Of a stretch of DNA of 64,000 bases, positions 10,164 through 19,843 are shown in pieces. The first letter of the stretch is position 1. The number at the start of each line of letters is the position of its first letter. Below the pieces are notes generated by a model. That model was not told the origin of the DNA and ran no database searches. It saw only the letters and a program-made list of their open reading frames with translations. Origin of the DNA: Woeseiaceae bacterium (lineage in GTDB: Bacteria; Pseudomonadota; Gammaproteobacteria; Steroidobacterales; Woeseiaceae); NCBI GenBank assembly GCA_021773075.1, contig JAJFKT010000014.1, positions 111,836 to 175,835 of the forward strand, written 5' to 3'. A program made the translations under genes and the position numbers.

Positions 10164-13100
10164 CTACTTGAATTTGTAATTGACGTTCAATATGTAGTTA
10201 GCGCCAAACGTCTGGAACTTTGTAATCTGCCGTGGATCGTTATTGGACTGAATTGTGTCTTCGTCCGTGAGATTCTGACCTTGCAGCGAGATGTACAAGC
10301 CATCCAGTCTGTCGAAACCACCTTGCCCAAAGTCATAGCCGATTTGCGCATCGATTAGCTCCGCGCCTTGGTCGATTGTGTCTTCCAATGCCAGACTCAA
10401 ACCCGGAACCTGCGTCGCGAACTTGTCTCGCTTGGTCCACGAAACACGGGCTTGGAAACCGTCTCGTTCGAAGTAGGCAGTTGCCTGGAAACTTTCCTCA
10501 GACAGACCCGGCACCCTTGATCCATCGTCCAGCGACCCATCGTAAAGTGCGGCTGAGGCGATCAGGCCGAGACCGTCCAGTGCGCCCGAGAATTTGTGGA
10601 ACGGCACGTTTGCCTGGATTTCCCAGCCTCTGACAAAGCCTTCGAGACCGTCATCCTTGCTCGAAACAACACCAAGAAAGGTCTGTGGTGCAATGATGAT
10701 GGTATTGTCATCAGGATCTACACCCTGATGAAATCCCGGGATGTAAAACTCGCTGAAATCTGCGATGAAATTATTATTCTTGTGCCAGTTGACCAGGTCC
10801 TTGTAGAAAAAGGCGAGTGACACAAATCCGTCATCCGCGAAGTACCAATCATAGGCCAGGTCGAACTGATCCGCTTCCAGCGGCTTGAGCTTCGCGTTAC
10901 CAGCACTCGCGCTCCATGGCCCGCCCACGGGGCTAGTCGAAGAAACGTTGCCGAAGTTGAAGTTAAAACTGACCTGATTATTCGGCTTCATATCGTCCAG
11001 GCGCGGCCGACTGATCGTCTTGGACAATGCAGTACGAATAACCTGATTCTCCGAAATTTCGAAATTGACGTTCAAACTTGGCAGGACATCGGTGTAATCA
11101 TCGCCATCGGTGATCGGCGTTGCGAGATTGAAACCGGTTTCGTCGACTCTCGCGTCAAACCCGCTTCCTGTCTGATCCGCATTTACTATCTGCAGCCCGA
11201 AATTACCGCTAACAGGGGTATCGCCTATCTGCGTGTCGAAATCGAATTTCGCGTAAGCTGATATTATTTCCTCTTCGATTTCGTATGTGTCGCCAGCCCG
11301 GCTCGGTTCCAACAGACCGCCATCGGTGGCGGTATAGAAACCACTCTCGAACAAGCCAAGTCCGTCGTAGGCAACGACATCGCCGACTCCTATGAAGCTC
11401 AGATCAGCGGCGCCCACCCGAAATTGCTCCGGAATGACACCGTCATCGGGCCAGGTCGAAGCCGTCAGGAAAAAGCCGTTGTTGAGCTTTGACTTGCTGC
11501 GATCAGAGTAATACACGCCAAATTCGACATTGCTCAGGATGCCCAGCTCCAGACTGCGCTCAGCATCAATTTTGAACGTCGTCAATTCCTCCTCAAATAT
11601 CGGTTGATTCACAAAACCGTCCTGCGCTTGCGCGGGGCCGATATTGGGAAATCCGGTTTGCGGCTGAAATGCAGCAACATTGGCCATGCCGCCGCCCCAT
11701 GCCTGCGGCCCGGCTAGCCGGATCGTATTGAAGTCGCTGAGGTCTACCGCCGAAAGTGTCGGGTGGTCTGTGTAAGTTACGCCGCTTGAGGTCGCTTCCC
11801 AGGAACGTGGAGACGCCGCACCTTGTGTCGTCGAGCCGGCGCGGCCTACACCAGAATAGCTTTCGATGTTAGTAATTGTTTTGTCGACTTCGCTGTGAGC
11901 AACGTCGAACCCTAATTTCCAATCGTCGCCGAGATTGTATTCCAGGTTCACGCCGAAGGTTGTCAATTCTGCTTCTTTTTCCTCGCCGTCGTTACGAATG
12001 ACCGAAAGGAAGCCGGGTTCCATCGTACCGCCCGTAACCAGGCCATTTTCGACGCTTGTCACCGTATAAGACGTGCCGCCCCATTCCGCCCCGCCCTCTT
12101 CAACGCCACGGAATGCCTTATCTTCATTAAAGTCGATGTAAAGCGCATCGAACGTGACGGTCAAATCGTCGTTTGGCGCGAACTGCAATACGCCAGCGAT
12201 AGTATCCCGCTCCAGCATGGCAGAGCGAACGAACGAATCGTGGCCGCCCAAGACGTTGTCGCCGCATGCCAGGTTCACGCCGGCGGCAGCCGTTGCATTG
12301 TTAAAGTTGCCCTGATCGTCGCAGGAAACGTCCGCGTAGCCCCAGCCACGGAATTGCTGCTCCTGACTTGGCGACTCAGAACTCGTTGCCGCCAGCGCAA
12401 GACCGATGGTTCCATCGGAAAAGGTGTCAGAGTAACTAATCGCAAAACGATGACCATCATCATCGAAGTCCGGATTTGCCGAGTCCAGATCGTTGGATTC
12501 GAAATTCGCGTTGACCACAAAGTATGGAGCGGCGTCGAGGGGGCGGGTGGTTCTCAGATCGACGATACCGCCGATACCCTGAGTCGTCATCGTCGCATCG
12601 GGAGTCTTGTAGACCAACACACCGCTGATGATCTCCGATGGATACAGGTCAAACTCAACACCTCGGTTATCACCCATGCCCAGCAATTCGCGGCCGTTCA
12701 TCGATACGCCAACGTACTCTTCTCTAAATCCCCGGACAGACAGGCCGCTTGTCCGGCCATTACGACGTTCACCAGACAAGCCTGGCAGGCGTGCCAGTGA
12801 CTCAGCGATGCTCGAATCGGGTAATTTGCCTATATCTTCCGCTGAAATCGCTTCGACGATTGTCGCAGAGTTTCGCTTTGAGGAAATCGATTCGACCAGG
12901 CTTTTGCGAAACTTGCCGTACGTAACAATTTCTTCAATTACGTCGTCGTCACCATTATCCTGCGCGTAGGCTGGCATCACCAGCGCGCCAGACAGTGCTG
13001 TAGCTACAGCGATTGACACTGCGCTAAAGCGCGCTGATTTGAGTGAATGTAATGTGTCGTCTGCGTTAGACGTTGCGCGTGCGCGCCGTTTCATGGCCAT
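10164..13100 (-). CDS. TonB-dependent outer-membrane receptor, likely for maltodextrins
   Basis: Outer-membrane beta-barrel receptor predicted to import oligosaccharides with energy from TonB. The start ATG follows GGGGGA at good spacing and gives a long N-terminal leader ending in VMPAYAQ. Then come an acidic stretch with EEIVTYGKFR (TonB-box-like region) and a plug domain: TIVEAISAEDIGKLPDSSIAESLARLPG and GLSVRGF. The remaining 800 residues are barrel strands ending in NYILNVNYKFK, rich in aromatics as expected. The length of 978 residues fits the large carbohydrate-receptor class of Proteobacteria. It is divergent from the glycogen operon, and a strong palindrome lies just upstream. The substrate is inferred from the flanking GH13, GH31 and malQ genes. 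Confidence 0.92.
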   Translation of the reverse strand: MAMKRRARATSNADDTLHSLKSARFSAVSIAVATALSGALVMPAYAQDNGDDDVIEEIVTYGKFRKSLVESISSKRNSATIVEAISAEDIGKLPDSSIAESLARLPGLSGERRNGRTSGLSVRGFREEYVGVSMNGRELLGMGDNRGVEFDLYPSEIISGVLVYKTPDATMTTQGIGGIVDLRTTRPLDAAPYFVVNANFESNDLDSANPDFDDDGHRFAISYSDTFSDGTIGLALAATSSESPSQEQQFRGWGYADVSCDDQGNFNNATAAAGVNLACGDNVLGGHDSFVRSAMLERDTIAGVLQFAPNDDLTVTFDALYIDFNEDKAFRGVEEGGAEWGGTSYTVTSVENGLVTGGTMEPGFLSVIRNDGEEKEAELTTFGVNLEYNLGDDWKLGFDVAHSEVDKTITNIESYSGVGRAGSTTQGAASPRSWEATSSGVTYTDHPTLSAVDLSDFNTIRLAGPQAWGGGMANVAAFQPQTGFPNIGPAQAQDGFVNQPIFEEELTTFKIDAERSLELGILSNVEFGVYYSDRSKSKLNNGFFLTASTWPDDGVIPEQFRVGAADLSFIGVGDVVAYDGLGLFESGFYTATDGGLLEPSRAGDTYEIEEEIISAYAKFDFDTQIGDTPVSGNFGLQIVNADQTGSGFDARVDETGFNLATPITDGDDYTDVLPSLNVNFEISENQVIRTALSKTISRPRLDDMKPNNQVSFNFNFGNVSSTSPVGGPWSASAGNAKLKPLEADQFDLAYDWYFADDGFVSLAFFYKDLVNWHKNNNFIADFSEFYIPGFHQGVDPDDNTIIIAPQTFLGVVSSKDDGLEGFVRGWEIQANVPFHKFSGALDGLGLIASAALYDGSLDDGSRVPGLSEESFQATAYFERDGFQARVSWTKRDKFATQVPGLSLALEDTIDQGAELIDAQIGYDFGQGGFDRLDGLYISLQGQNLTDEDTIQSNNDPRQITKFQTFGANYILNVNYKFK

Positions 13101-13170
13101 CTGTGTATTTCCCCCACAAGGAATGGTTTCTTCGAAATGTGCCCAACATGTTAGGAATGTGCGGCGAGCA

Positions 13171-13224
13171 CCGCAATGCGATGCATACGTATACATTCGT
13201 GAATACGTATGCATCGCATTGCGG
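13171..13224. promoter_or_regulatory. Perfect 22-bp inverted repeat, putative paired LacI-type operators
   Basis: The arms at 13171-13192 and 13203-13224 are exact reverse complements over 22 bases, separated by 10 bases. Each arm holds an ATACGTAT core (13185-13192 and 13203-13210), the centres being 18 bp apart. The two overlapping 14-mers TGCATACGTATACA (13182-13195) and TGAATACGTATGCA (13200-13213) resemble the palindromes upstream of the TRAP and copper blocks. The site lies between the divergent receptor and malQ genes, so it could repress both in the absence of maltodextrin. Confidence 0.75.
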
Positions 13225-13261
13225 CTTGCAACCGCGGTGATTAGTTTCGCATTTGACTAGT

Positions 13262-14842
13262 ATGCATTCACAAACTTTTATAATGACAAGACATTCAGAT
13301 CCCCAGTTAATGCAGACACGGCGGCAAGCCGGTGTCTGTCTGCACATTACCTCACTCCCGGGAAGTTACGGGATTGGCGAGTTGGGCCAGTGTGCCCGAA
13401 ATTTCGTCGACAGCATGGTAGAAATGCAGTTGAGTGTCTGGCAGTTTTTGCCTATAGGGCCAACCGCTTACGGCGATTCGCCCTACCAGCCGCTGTCGAC
13501 GTTCGCGGGCAATGAAATGCTCATCGATATCGCTGATTTGATTGAGCTTGGACTGCTCCATCGTGATGAGGCTACCGAGCTCACGACGCTTTCGGAACGA
13601 TTTGTTGATTACGGTGCGCTAATACCGATCAAAAACCGTTTGTTGAACCTCGCGGCGAGCCGATTCGGTGATGTCGCCAACAAAGCGATGAAGTCCGATT
13701 TCGATGGCTTCCTGACACGCAATAACTCGGCGTGGCTACACGACTACGCGGTATTTCGTATTCTGAAATCGCGGCATGGCGAACAACCCTGGCCCGCCTG
13801 GAACCCGGAATACGTGCACCGCGATGAAACAGCATTGCGCGATATCGAGGAAACCGCGGAAGGTCAAATCGAAGCCATTAAGGTCATTCAGTACTTGTTC
13901 TTCCGCCAATGGTGGCAATTGCGCGACTACGCTCACGCCAGCGGTGTCTCGCTGTTCGGCGATATGCCCATATGCATCGCGCTGGACAGCTCAGATGCCT
14001 GGGCAAATCGGGAATTACTCAGGATCGATACAGACGGTCGACCGGACAGCGTTGCTGGCGTGCCGCCCGACTATTTCAGCGAAGACGGTCAGCTATGGGG
14101 TAATCCGCTGTACGACTGGGCACATCACAAGGCGACCGGCTACCAATGGTGGGTCGAACGCCTCAAAGCGACTGCCGAGATCGCCGATCTTGTGCGAATC
14201 GACCATTTTCGAGGCTTCGAGTCCTACTGGTCGATTCCGGCCGACTCCGATACCGCACGCATCGGAGAATGGGAGCCTGGCCCCGGGGACGAAATTTTCG
14301 ATGCCATGCGCGATGCCTTAGGCAGCCTGCCAATTATTGCTGAAGATCTTGGCGTCATCACACCTGAAGTTGAAGACCTCAGGGACCGTCATAATATTCC
14401 AGGCATGCGGGTGTTGCAGTTCGACGTCTGCGACGATGGCTTTGAATTGTCTGACGTTGCTGGTAACAGTGTTTGTTACACAGGCACTCACGACAATGAC
14501 ACCACCATTGGCTGGTATCACGGCAGCCCGGATGACATTCGCAGTGAAAGTGACATTAAGCTCGCTCAGGAAGCGGTACTGAAGATTACCGGCGGAACCC
14601 CGGAAACCGTTCATGCGGATTTGATAGAAGCGGCATTCTCTACTGACGCGTATATTGCAATTGCACCATTGCAGGATTATCTCGGCCTTGGATCGGAGGC
14701 CCGCATCAATACCCCCGGCATCGCCGGTGGAAACTGGCGCTGGCGAGTGCTTGAGCCACAAATTTCGCCCGAGTTCTGCCACAATGTTGCTTTAATAGTC
14801 ACGAAGTCAGGACGCGGATTGTCAGATGATGGAAAACGATAA
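13262..14842 (+). CDS. malQ: 4-alpha-glucanotransferase (amylomaltase)
   Basis: GH77 enzyme that transfers glucan segments between maltodextrins and releases glucose, linking imported maltodextrin to glycogen metabolism in the cytoplasm. Visible motifs are [19 protein letters not shown] at the N-terminus, [13 protein letters not shown] with the nucleophile Asp, IIAEDLGVI with the acid/base Glu, and GTHDNDTT with the third acidic residue. The length is about 526 residues, normal for the short bacterial type. No good ribosome-binding site distinguishes the possible starts (TTG 13253, ATG 13262, 13283 or 13310); the family start near MQTRRQAG makes 13310 also credible. It is the first gene of the glycogen operon and overlaps glgC by 17 bases. 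Confidence 0.93.
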   Translation: MHSQTFIMTRHSDPQLMQTRRQAGVCLHITSLPGSYGIGELGQCARNFVDSMVEMQLSVWQFLPIGPTAYGDSPYQPLSTFAGNEMLIDIADLIELGLLHRDEATELTTLSERFVDYGALIPIKNRLLNLAASRFGDVANKAMKSDFDGFLTRNNSAWLHDYAVFRILKSRHGEQPWPAWNPEYVHRDETALRDIEETAEGQIEAIKVIQYLFFRQWWQLRDYAHASGVSLFGDMPICIALDSSDAWANRELLRIDTDGRPDSVAGVPPDYFSEDGQLWGNPLYDWAHHKATGYQWWVERLKATAEIADLVRIDHFRGFESYWSIPADSDTARIGEWEPGPGDEIFDAMRDALGSLPIIAEDLGVITPEVEDLRDRHNIPGMRVLQFDVCDDGFELSDVAGNSVCYTGTHDNDTTIGWYHGSPDDIRSESDIKLAQEAVLKITGGTPETVHADLIEAAFSTDAYIAIAPLQDYLGLGSEARINTPGIAGGNWRWRVLEPQISPEFCHNVALIVTKSGRGLSDDGKR

Positions 14843-16109
14843 GAATGATTACTCCCGTCACGTCAGCCGGCTTACCCGCGACACAGTCGCGTTGGTGCTT
14901 GCAGGTGGACAAGGCTCAAGACTTCGCGAACTAACGACCTGGCGCGCAAAACCGGGTCTTCATTTCGGCGGCAAATACCGCATCATCGATTTCCCCCTTT
15001 CTAACTGTATTAATTCCGGCATTCGGCGTATCGGCGTGCTGACGCAGTACAAGGCGCACTCTCTGATAAGGCATCTGGTACACGGCTGGTCGTGGTTTCG
15101 TGCCAGCAAGCGTGAATTTGTCGAAATACTGCCAGCATCACAACGGGTTGGCGGTGAGTGGTATCGCGGCACAGCGGACGCCGTCTATCAAAATCTCGAC
15201 ATCATCCGCACTCATTCACCGCAGTTCGTGCTGGTACTCGCCGGCGATCACGTTTACAAGATGGACTACGGACCGTTTCTCGCCGCGCACGACAATCTGC
15301 AAGCCGATATGACAGTGAGCTGTGTTGAAGTCCCCGTTGAGGAGGCTGCCGGCGAACTGGGTGTAATGACCGTCGATGATAGCGGACGCGTAGTCGCGTT
15401 TGATGAAAAGCCGGAACAACCCAATTCGATCCCGGGCAAGCCGGGCATCTGCCTGGCATCGATGGGCAACTACATATTCAATACTGAGTTTCTCTACGAG
15501 CAGGTCATAAAGGACGCCGACACCACCGATAGCGTGCATGACTTCGGTCGCAATATCATCCCGAGCATTATCAAAGACTACCGGGTTTACGCCTATCCGT
15601 ATCGCGACCCGGAGACCGGCGAGCAGGCTTATTGGCGCGATGTCGGCACGCTCGACGCCTACTGGTCTGCAAACATGGAGCTGGTATCTGTGTCACCGCA
15701 GTTGAATCTTTACGATACGGTGTGGCCAATCAATACCCATCAGTTACAGTCGCCGCCGGCAAAATTCATTTTCGACGAAGAGCAGCGACGTGGCATGGCG
15801 ATTCAGTCTATGGTTTCCGGTGGTTGTGTGATTTCCGGAGCGGAGGTGCGCGGTTCGATGTTGTATTCCAGAGTGCGCGTTAATGCCGGTAGTAAAATCG
15901 TCGATTCTGTGGTTCTCCCGGACGTTGAGATCGGCGAAAACTGCCACATCAATCGAGCCATCATTGATCGTGGCGCGATCATCCCGGCCGATTCCATCAT
16001 CGGCGAAGACCATGACGCTGACCGCAAACGTGGCTTTCGCGTTACCGATTCCGGATTGACGCTGGTAACGCCGGACATGCTTGGCCAGAGCCTGCACTTC
16101 ACGCGCTAG
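14826..16109 (+). CDS. glgC: Glucose-1-phosphate adenylyltransferase
   Basis: Makes ADP-glucose from glucose-1-phosphate and ATP, the committed step of bacterial glycogen synthesis. The N-terminus has [17 protein letters not shown], the nucleotide-binding signature, followed by [31 protein letters not shown] and [12 protein letters not shown] are further family blocks. A left-handed beta-helix C-terminal domain with repeated hexapeptide character follows. The 427-residue length matches the family. The start lies inside malQ, so the two are likely translationally coupled. In the family the enzyme is allosteric; effectors cannot be read from sequence. Confidence 0.97.
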   Translation: MMENDKNDYSRHVSRLTRDTVALVLAGGQGSRLRELTTWRAKPGLHFGGKYRIIDFPLSNCINSGIRRIGVLTQYKAHSLIRHLVHGWSWFRASKREFVEILPASQRVGGEWYRGTADAVYQNLDIIRTHSPQFVLVLAGDHVYKMDYGPFLAAHDNLQADMTVSCVEVPVEEAAGELGVMTVDDSGRVVAFDEKPEQPNSIPGKPGICLASMGNYIFNTEFLYEQVIKDADTTDSVHDFGRNIIPSIIKDYRVYAYPYRDPETGEQAYWRDVGTLDAYWSANMELVSVSPQLNLYDTVWPINTHQLQSPPAKFIFDEEQRRGMAIQSMVSGGCVISGAEVRGSMLYSRVRVNAGSKIVDSVVLPDVEIGENCHINRAIIDRGAIIPADSIIGEDHDADRKRGFRVTDSGLTLVTPDMLGQSLHFTR

Positions 16110-16119
16110 ACAACAACTC

Positions 16120-17694
16120 ATGAATGACTACAGGGAAGTAATCTTCATCGCCGCGGAAAACGGCGCACTTTCCGGCGGCAAGGTCGGCGGGGTTGCCGAT
16201 GTGGTCAGAGACCTGCCTGCTGCCCTCCACGATCACGGATGGATCGCGACAGTCATTATTCCTGCCTACGGCGTATTGCACGATGTTCCTGCCGCCAAAC
16301 AGATCGCCGTTATTAAAGTACCCTTCGCCGGCGAGCTGGAACCAGTGACATTTTGGCAAGTGCCGGGCAGCTTCGACACTGTTCGCAATCTGGTGATTGA
16401 ACATCGACTATTCAACGCAAACGTCCCTGGTCAAATTTACTTCGGCGATGAAACTGGGCGGCCCTACGCTACAGACGCCAATAAATTCGCATTTCTTTGT
16501 GCCGCTGTTGCCGAGTGGCTTATTAACGAAGAGTCACTTCCCGATGCCATTCACTTGCACGACTGGCACGCAGCCTTTTATCTTTTGCTAAGAAATTATT
16601 CGCCACGACATGCGATGCTGCGCTCCATCCGAACTGTTTTCACAATCCACAATCTCTCCTATCAAGGTACCCGGCCACTGCGCGGAGATTCGTCCGCGCT
16701 GGAGAGCTGGTTCCCGATTATGGATTATGACCTTGATGCTGTTCAGGACCCTGTCTATCGCGACTGCATTAATCCAATGGCCACGGCCATTCGCCTGGCC
16801 GACAAAGTAAGCACGGTTTCGCCGACCTATGCGAAGGAGATTTGTCAGCCGAGCAACCCGGCAAGCAGTTTCGTCGGCGGTGAAGGTCTCGAATCCCTGC
16901 TGCAGGAGGCCGGCCAGAGTGGACGCTTGTCCGGCGTTTTGAACGGCTGCTACTACGATCAGTCGACCGTCACGCTCACGTGGCCCGCATTCCTGTCGGC
17001 AATGCAGGAACAAGTCGACGCTTGGTCGACCAGGTCGGAGCCAAGTCGCGCGCAGGAAATCGCGAAGCAGCGTTTACAGCAACTCACCAAGAAAAAACCA
17101 AAGACCATTCTTGCCAGCATCGGCCGACTTGTCGCGCAAAAAGCCACCTTGTTCGAGGCAGACGGCGGCTCCGGCATGCCCGCTCTCGAAGAACTGGCGC
17201 GAGGACTCAGCGATAACGAACTCATCATCATTCTCGGCAGTGGCGCGCCTGAGTATGAAAAAACGGTACTCGAAATCGCAGAACGGAACGATAAGGTTTT
17301 ATTTTTGCATGGCTATTCCGAATCAATAGCGGAGCCACTCTACGAGCTCGCGGACTTGTTTCTCATGCCGTCGAGTTTCGAGCCTTGCGGCATTAGCCAA
17401 TTGTTGGCCATGCGTTCCGGATTGCCCTGCGTGGTGCATGGCGTAGGCGGACTGAAAGATACGGTCGAACATGAAGTGACCGGATTTGTATTTGGCGGTG
17501 ACGACCTGACATCGCAGGCACGAGGCTTCGTTGAGACAACGCTGGATGCACTTGAGCTGCGAAGGAAAAAGCCGGCAGCCTGGAAAGCTATCCAAGGTCG
17601 CGCAAAGCAGCAGCGATTCGAATGGAGTGATTCGGCGCAGCTTGCTATCAAGACGTTGTATGCAAAAAGCGAGGAAAACCATGAGTGCGCTTGA
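16120..17694 (+). CDS. glgA: Glycogen synthase (ADP-glucose, GT5)
   Basis: Transfers glucose from ADP-glucose to the growing alpha-1,4 chain. The N-terminal domain carries [19 protein letters not shown], the KxGG ADP-glucose loop. The C-terminal GT-B half has [28 protein letters not shown] and [11 protein letters not shown], including the EPCG signature. The chosen ATG is 10 bases after the glgC stop and is followed directly by the family N-terminus. Length 524 residues. It overlaps glgB by 14 bases. No truncation is visible. Confidence 0.95.
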   Translation: MNDYREVIFIAAENGALSGGKVGGVADVVRDLPAALHDHGWIATVIIPAYGVLHDVPAAKQIAVIKVPFAGELEPVTFWQVPGSFDTVRNLVIEHRLFNANVPGQIYFGDETGRPYATDANKFAFLCAAVAEWLINEESLPDAIHLHDWHAAFYLLLRNYSPRHAMLRSIRTVFTIHNLSYQGTRPLRGDSSALESWFPIMDYDLDAVQDPVYRDCINPMATAIRLADKVSTVSPTYAKEICQPSNPASSFVGGEGLESLLQEAGQSGRLSGVLNGCYYDQSTVTLTWPAFLSAMQEQVDAWSTRSEPSRAQEIAKQRLQQLTKKKPKTILASIGRLVAQKATLFEADGGSGMPALEELARGLSDNELIIILGSGAPEYEKTVLEIAERNDKVLFLHGYSESIAEPLYELADLFLMPSSFEPCGISQLLAMRSGLPCVVHGVGGLKDTVEHEVTGFVFGGDDLTSQARGFVETTLDALELRRKKPAAWKAIQGRAKQQRFEWSDSAQLAIKTLYAKSEENHECA

Positions 17695-19840
17695 TGCAAT
17701 TGTAGAAGGTCGAAATAACGACCCCTTTGCCGTTCTCGGTCCACATCGGGCTGGATCATCGCGCGTTGTGCGGGCGTTTGAACCCGGCGCCAGCGCGCTC
17801 AGTTTGCTCGACCGCAGTGGCAACGTCATTGCTGAAATGTCCAAAGTACACAAAGGTGGCATTTTTGAGGGTCAGTTGCCGCCCCGTGTGCGGCGCTATG
17901 CATTGCGTATAACGGCAGAGAACGGCACGCAATCGGATGTAGAAGACGCGTATCGTTTTGGGTCGACGCTGGGTGAGCTGGATCTTTATCTGCTCGGCGA
18001 AGGATCGGACCAGCACATTTTTAAGAAAATGGGCGCGCATACCCTTCGGGTGGAAGGGGTTGATGGAACGCGATTCGCGGTCTGGGCACCGAATGCTTCC
18101 AGAGTCAGTGTCGTCGGTGATTTCAATAACTGGGACGGCCGCCTTCATGTCATGCGTTTACACCCGGGCAATGGCATCTGGGAAATCTTCATCCCTGCCG
18201 CAAGTCACGGTGCAAAATACAAATATGAAATACAGGACAGCAAGGGACAGTTGCTGCCGTTGAAGTCAGATCCCTACGCGGCTTTCCATGAAGCACCGCC
18301 CGGAAATTCATCGGTGGTGTTTCACAGCCGCTATTCCTGGCAAGACAAGGACTGGATGCAGCGACGCACCAGCACGCCGGAAATGGATAAACCCATCGCG
18401 ATCTATGAAGTGCACCCGGGTTCCTGGCGCCGCAAAGATGATGGTGGCTACCTTGCTTATCGCGCGCTCGCTGACGAACTGGTTGATTACGTCTGCGACA
18501 TGGGTTTTACGCACATAGAGTTAATGCCGGTATCCGAGCACCCGTTCGATGGTTCCTGGGGCTATCAACCGATCGGTCTTTTTGCGCCGACGCAGCGTTT
18601 CGGAACGCCTGACGACTTCCGCTACTTTGTGGACCGCTGCCATGCAGACGGCATCAGCATAATTGTCGACTGGGTGCCTGCACATTTCCCGAAAGATGAG
18701 CACGGACTTGCAAGCTTTGATGGCTCGGCACTCTACGAACACGAGGACCCGCGCAAAGGTGAACATGCGGACTGGGGCACGCTCATCTTTAACTACGGCC
18801 GCCGCGAAGTCGTCAACTATCTGATCGGCAGCGCACTGTACTGGATTCAGGAATTGCACATCGATGCAATTCGCGTCGACGCCGTTGCCTCGATGCTGTA
18901 CCTGGATTACTCACGTGAAGAAGGTGAGTGGATTCCGAATGTCCATGGTGGAAACGAAAACCTTGAGGCAGTCGAGTTTCTGAAGCGCTTCAATAGTGAA
19001 ATCCATGCCGTCGGTGCAAGTTCCTTCGCCGAAGAGTCTACTGCATGGCCAGGCGTATCCCGGCCTGTCGACGCGGGTGGCCTCGGCTTTACGTACAAAT
19101 GGAACATGGGCTGGATGAACGACAGCCTCAAGTACATGTCAGAAGACCCAGTGCATCGAAAACACCATCACGACAAGATGACATTCGGTCTGGTTTACGC
19201 GTTCGACGAAAATTTCGTACTACCACTGTCACATGACGAGGTTGTGCACGGCAAACGCTCCATTCTTGGTCGAATGCCTGGCGATGAATGGCAAAAATTC
19301 GCGAATTTACGCGCCTACTACGCAGCGATGTATGCGCACCCGGGCAAGAAATTGCTGTTTATGGGAAATGAGATCGCGCAATCCAGCGAATGGAATCACG
19401 ATCAGTCGTTGGACTGGCACTTGCTCGACCACGCGTCGCACGCTGGCGTACAAAACTTGCTGCGGGATCTCAACCTCGTGTACAGGCAGACACCAGCACT
19501 GTATGAGATCGATTTCTCTGACGCCGGTTTTGAATGGATTGACTATAGCGATCGAGACAATAGCATCCTGTCGTGGATACGTCGCGATTGCTCGGGCGGC
19601 TTCGTGGTCGTCGTGTGCAATTTCACACCCGTTGCGAGAGACAATTACTCAGTCGGCGTCCCTGCTGCCGGCACGTACACGGAATTATTGAATACCGACA
19701 AACAGCGCTACGCTGGCAGCGGTATCAGCAACGATGTTTTGCAAAGCACAGGCACGCCACAACACGGTAAAGCTGACTCTCTGGAAGTACAGTTACCTGC
19801 ACTCGCAACAATTATTCTCAAACTCAAGGATGATACCTGA
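17681..19840 (+). CDS. glgB: 1,4-alpha-glucan branching enzyme
   Basis: Introduces alpha-1,6 branches into glycogen. The ATG after GAGGAAAACC, inside the end of glgA, gives the family N-terminus ([15 protein letters not shown]). An N-terminal module is followed by a CBM48 domain ([22 protein letters not shown]) and the GH13 barrel. The barrel has [27 protein letters not shown] (nucleophile), [10 protein letters not shown] (acid/base) and [10 protein letters not shown]. The length of 719 residues is standard for GH13 subfamily 9. It sits in mid-operon with 3 bases to glgP. Confidence 0.97.
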   Translation: MSALDAIVEGRNNDPFAVLGPHRAGSSRVVRAFEPGASALSLLDRSGNVIAEMSKVHKGGIFEGQLPPRVRRYALRITAENGTQSDVEDAYRFGSTLGELDLYLLGEGSDQHIFKKMGAHTLRVEGVDGTRFAVWAPNASRVSVVGDFNNWDGRLHVMRLHPGNGIWEIFIPAASHGAKYKYEIQDSKGQLLPLKSDPYAAFHEAPPGNSSVVFHSRYSWQDKDWMQRRTSTPEMDKPIAIYEVHPGSWRRKDDGGYLAYRALADELVDYVCDMGFTHIELMPVSEHPFDGSWGYQPIGLFAPTQRFGTPDDFRYFVDRCHADGISIIVDWVPAHFPKDEHGLASFDGSALYEHEDPRKGEHADWGTLIFNYGRREVVNYLIGSALYWIQELHIDAIRVDAVASMLYLDYSREEGEWIPNVHGGNENLEAVEFLKRFNSEIHAVGASSFAEESTAWPGVSRPVDAGGLGFTYKWNMGWMNDSLKYMSEDPVHRKHHHDKMTFGLVYAFDENFVLPLSHDEVVHGKRSILGRMPGDEWQKFANLRAYYAAMYAHPGKKLLFMGNEIAQSSEWNHDQSLDWHLLDHASHAGVQNLLRDLNLVYRQTPALYEIDFSDAGFEWIDYSDRDNSILSWIRRDCSGGFVVVVCNFTPVARDNYSVGVPAAGTYTELLNTDKQRYAGSGISNDVLQSTGTPQHGKADSLEVQLPALATIILKLKDDT

Positions 19841-19843
19841 CGC

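Noticed and set aside
13066..13347. 93-residue minus-strand frame across the 13.2-kb palindrome
   Set aside because: Runs through the promoter region, overlaps both flanking genes, and is low-complexity and Cys-rich by chance.
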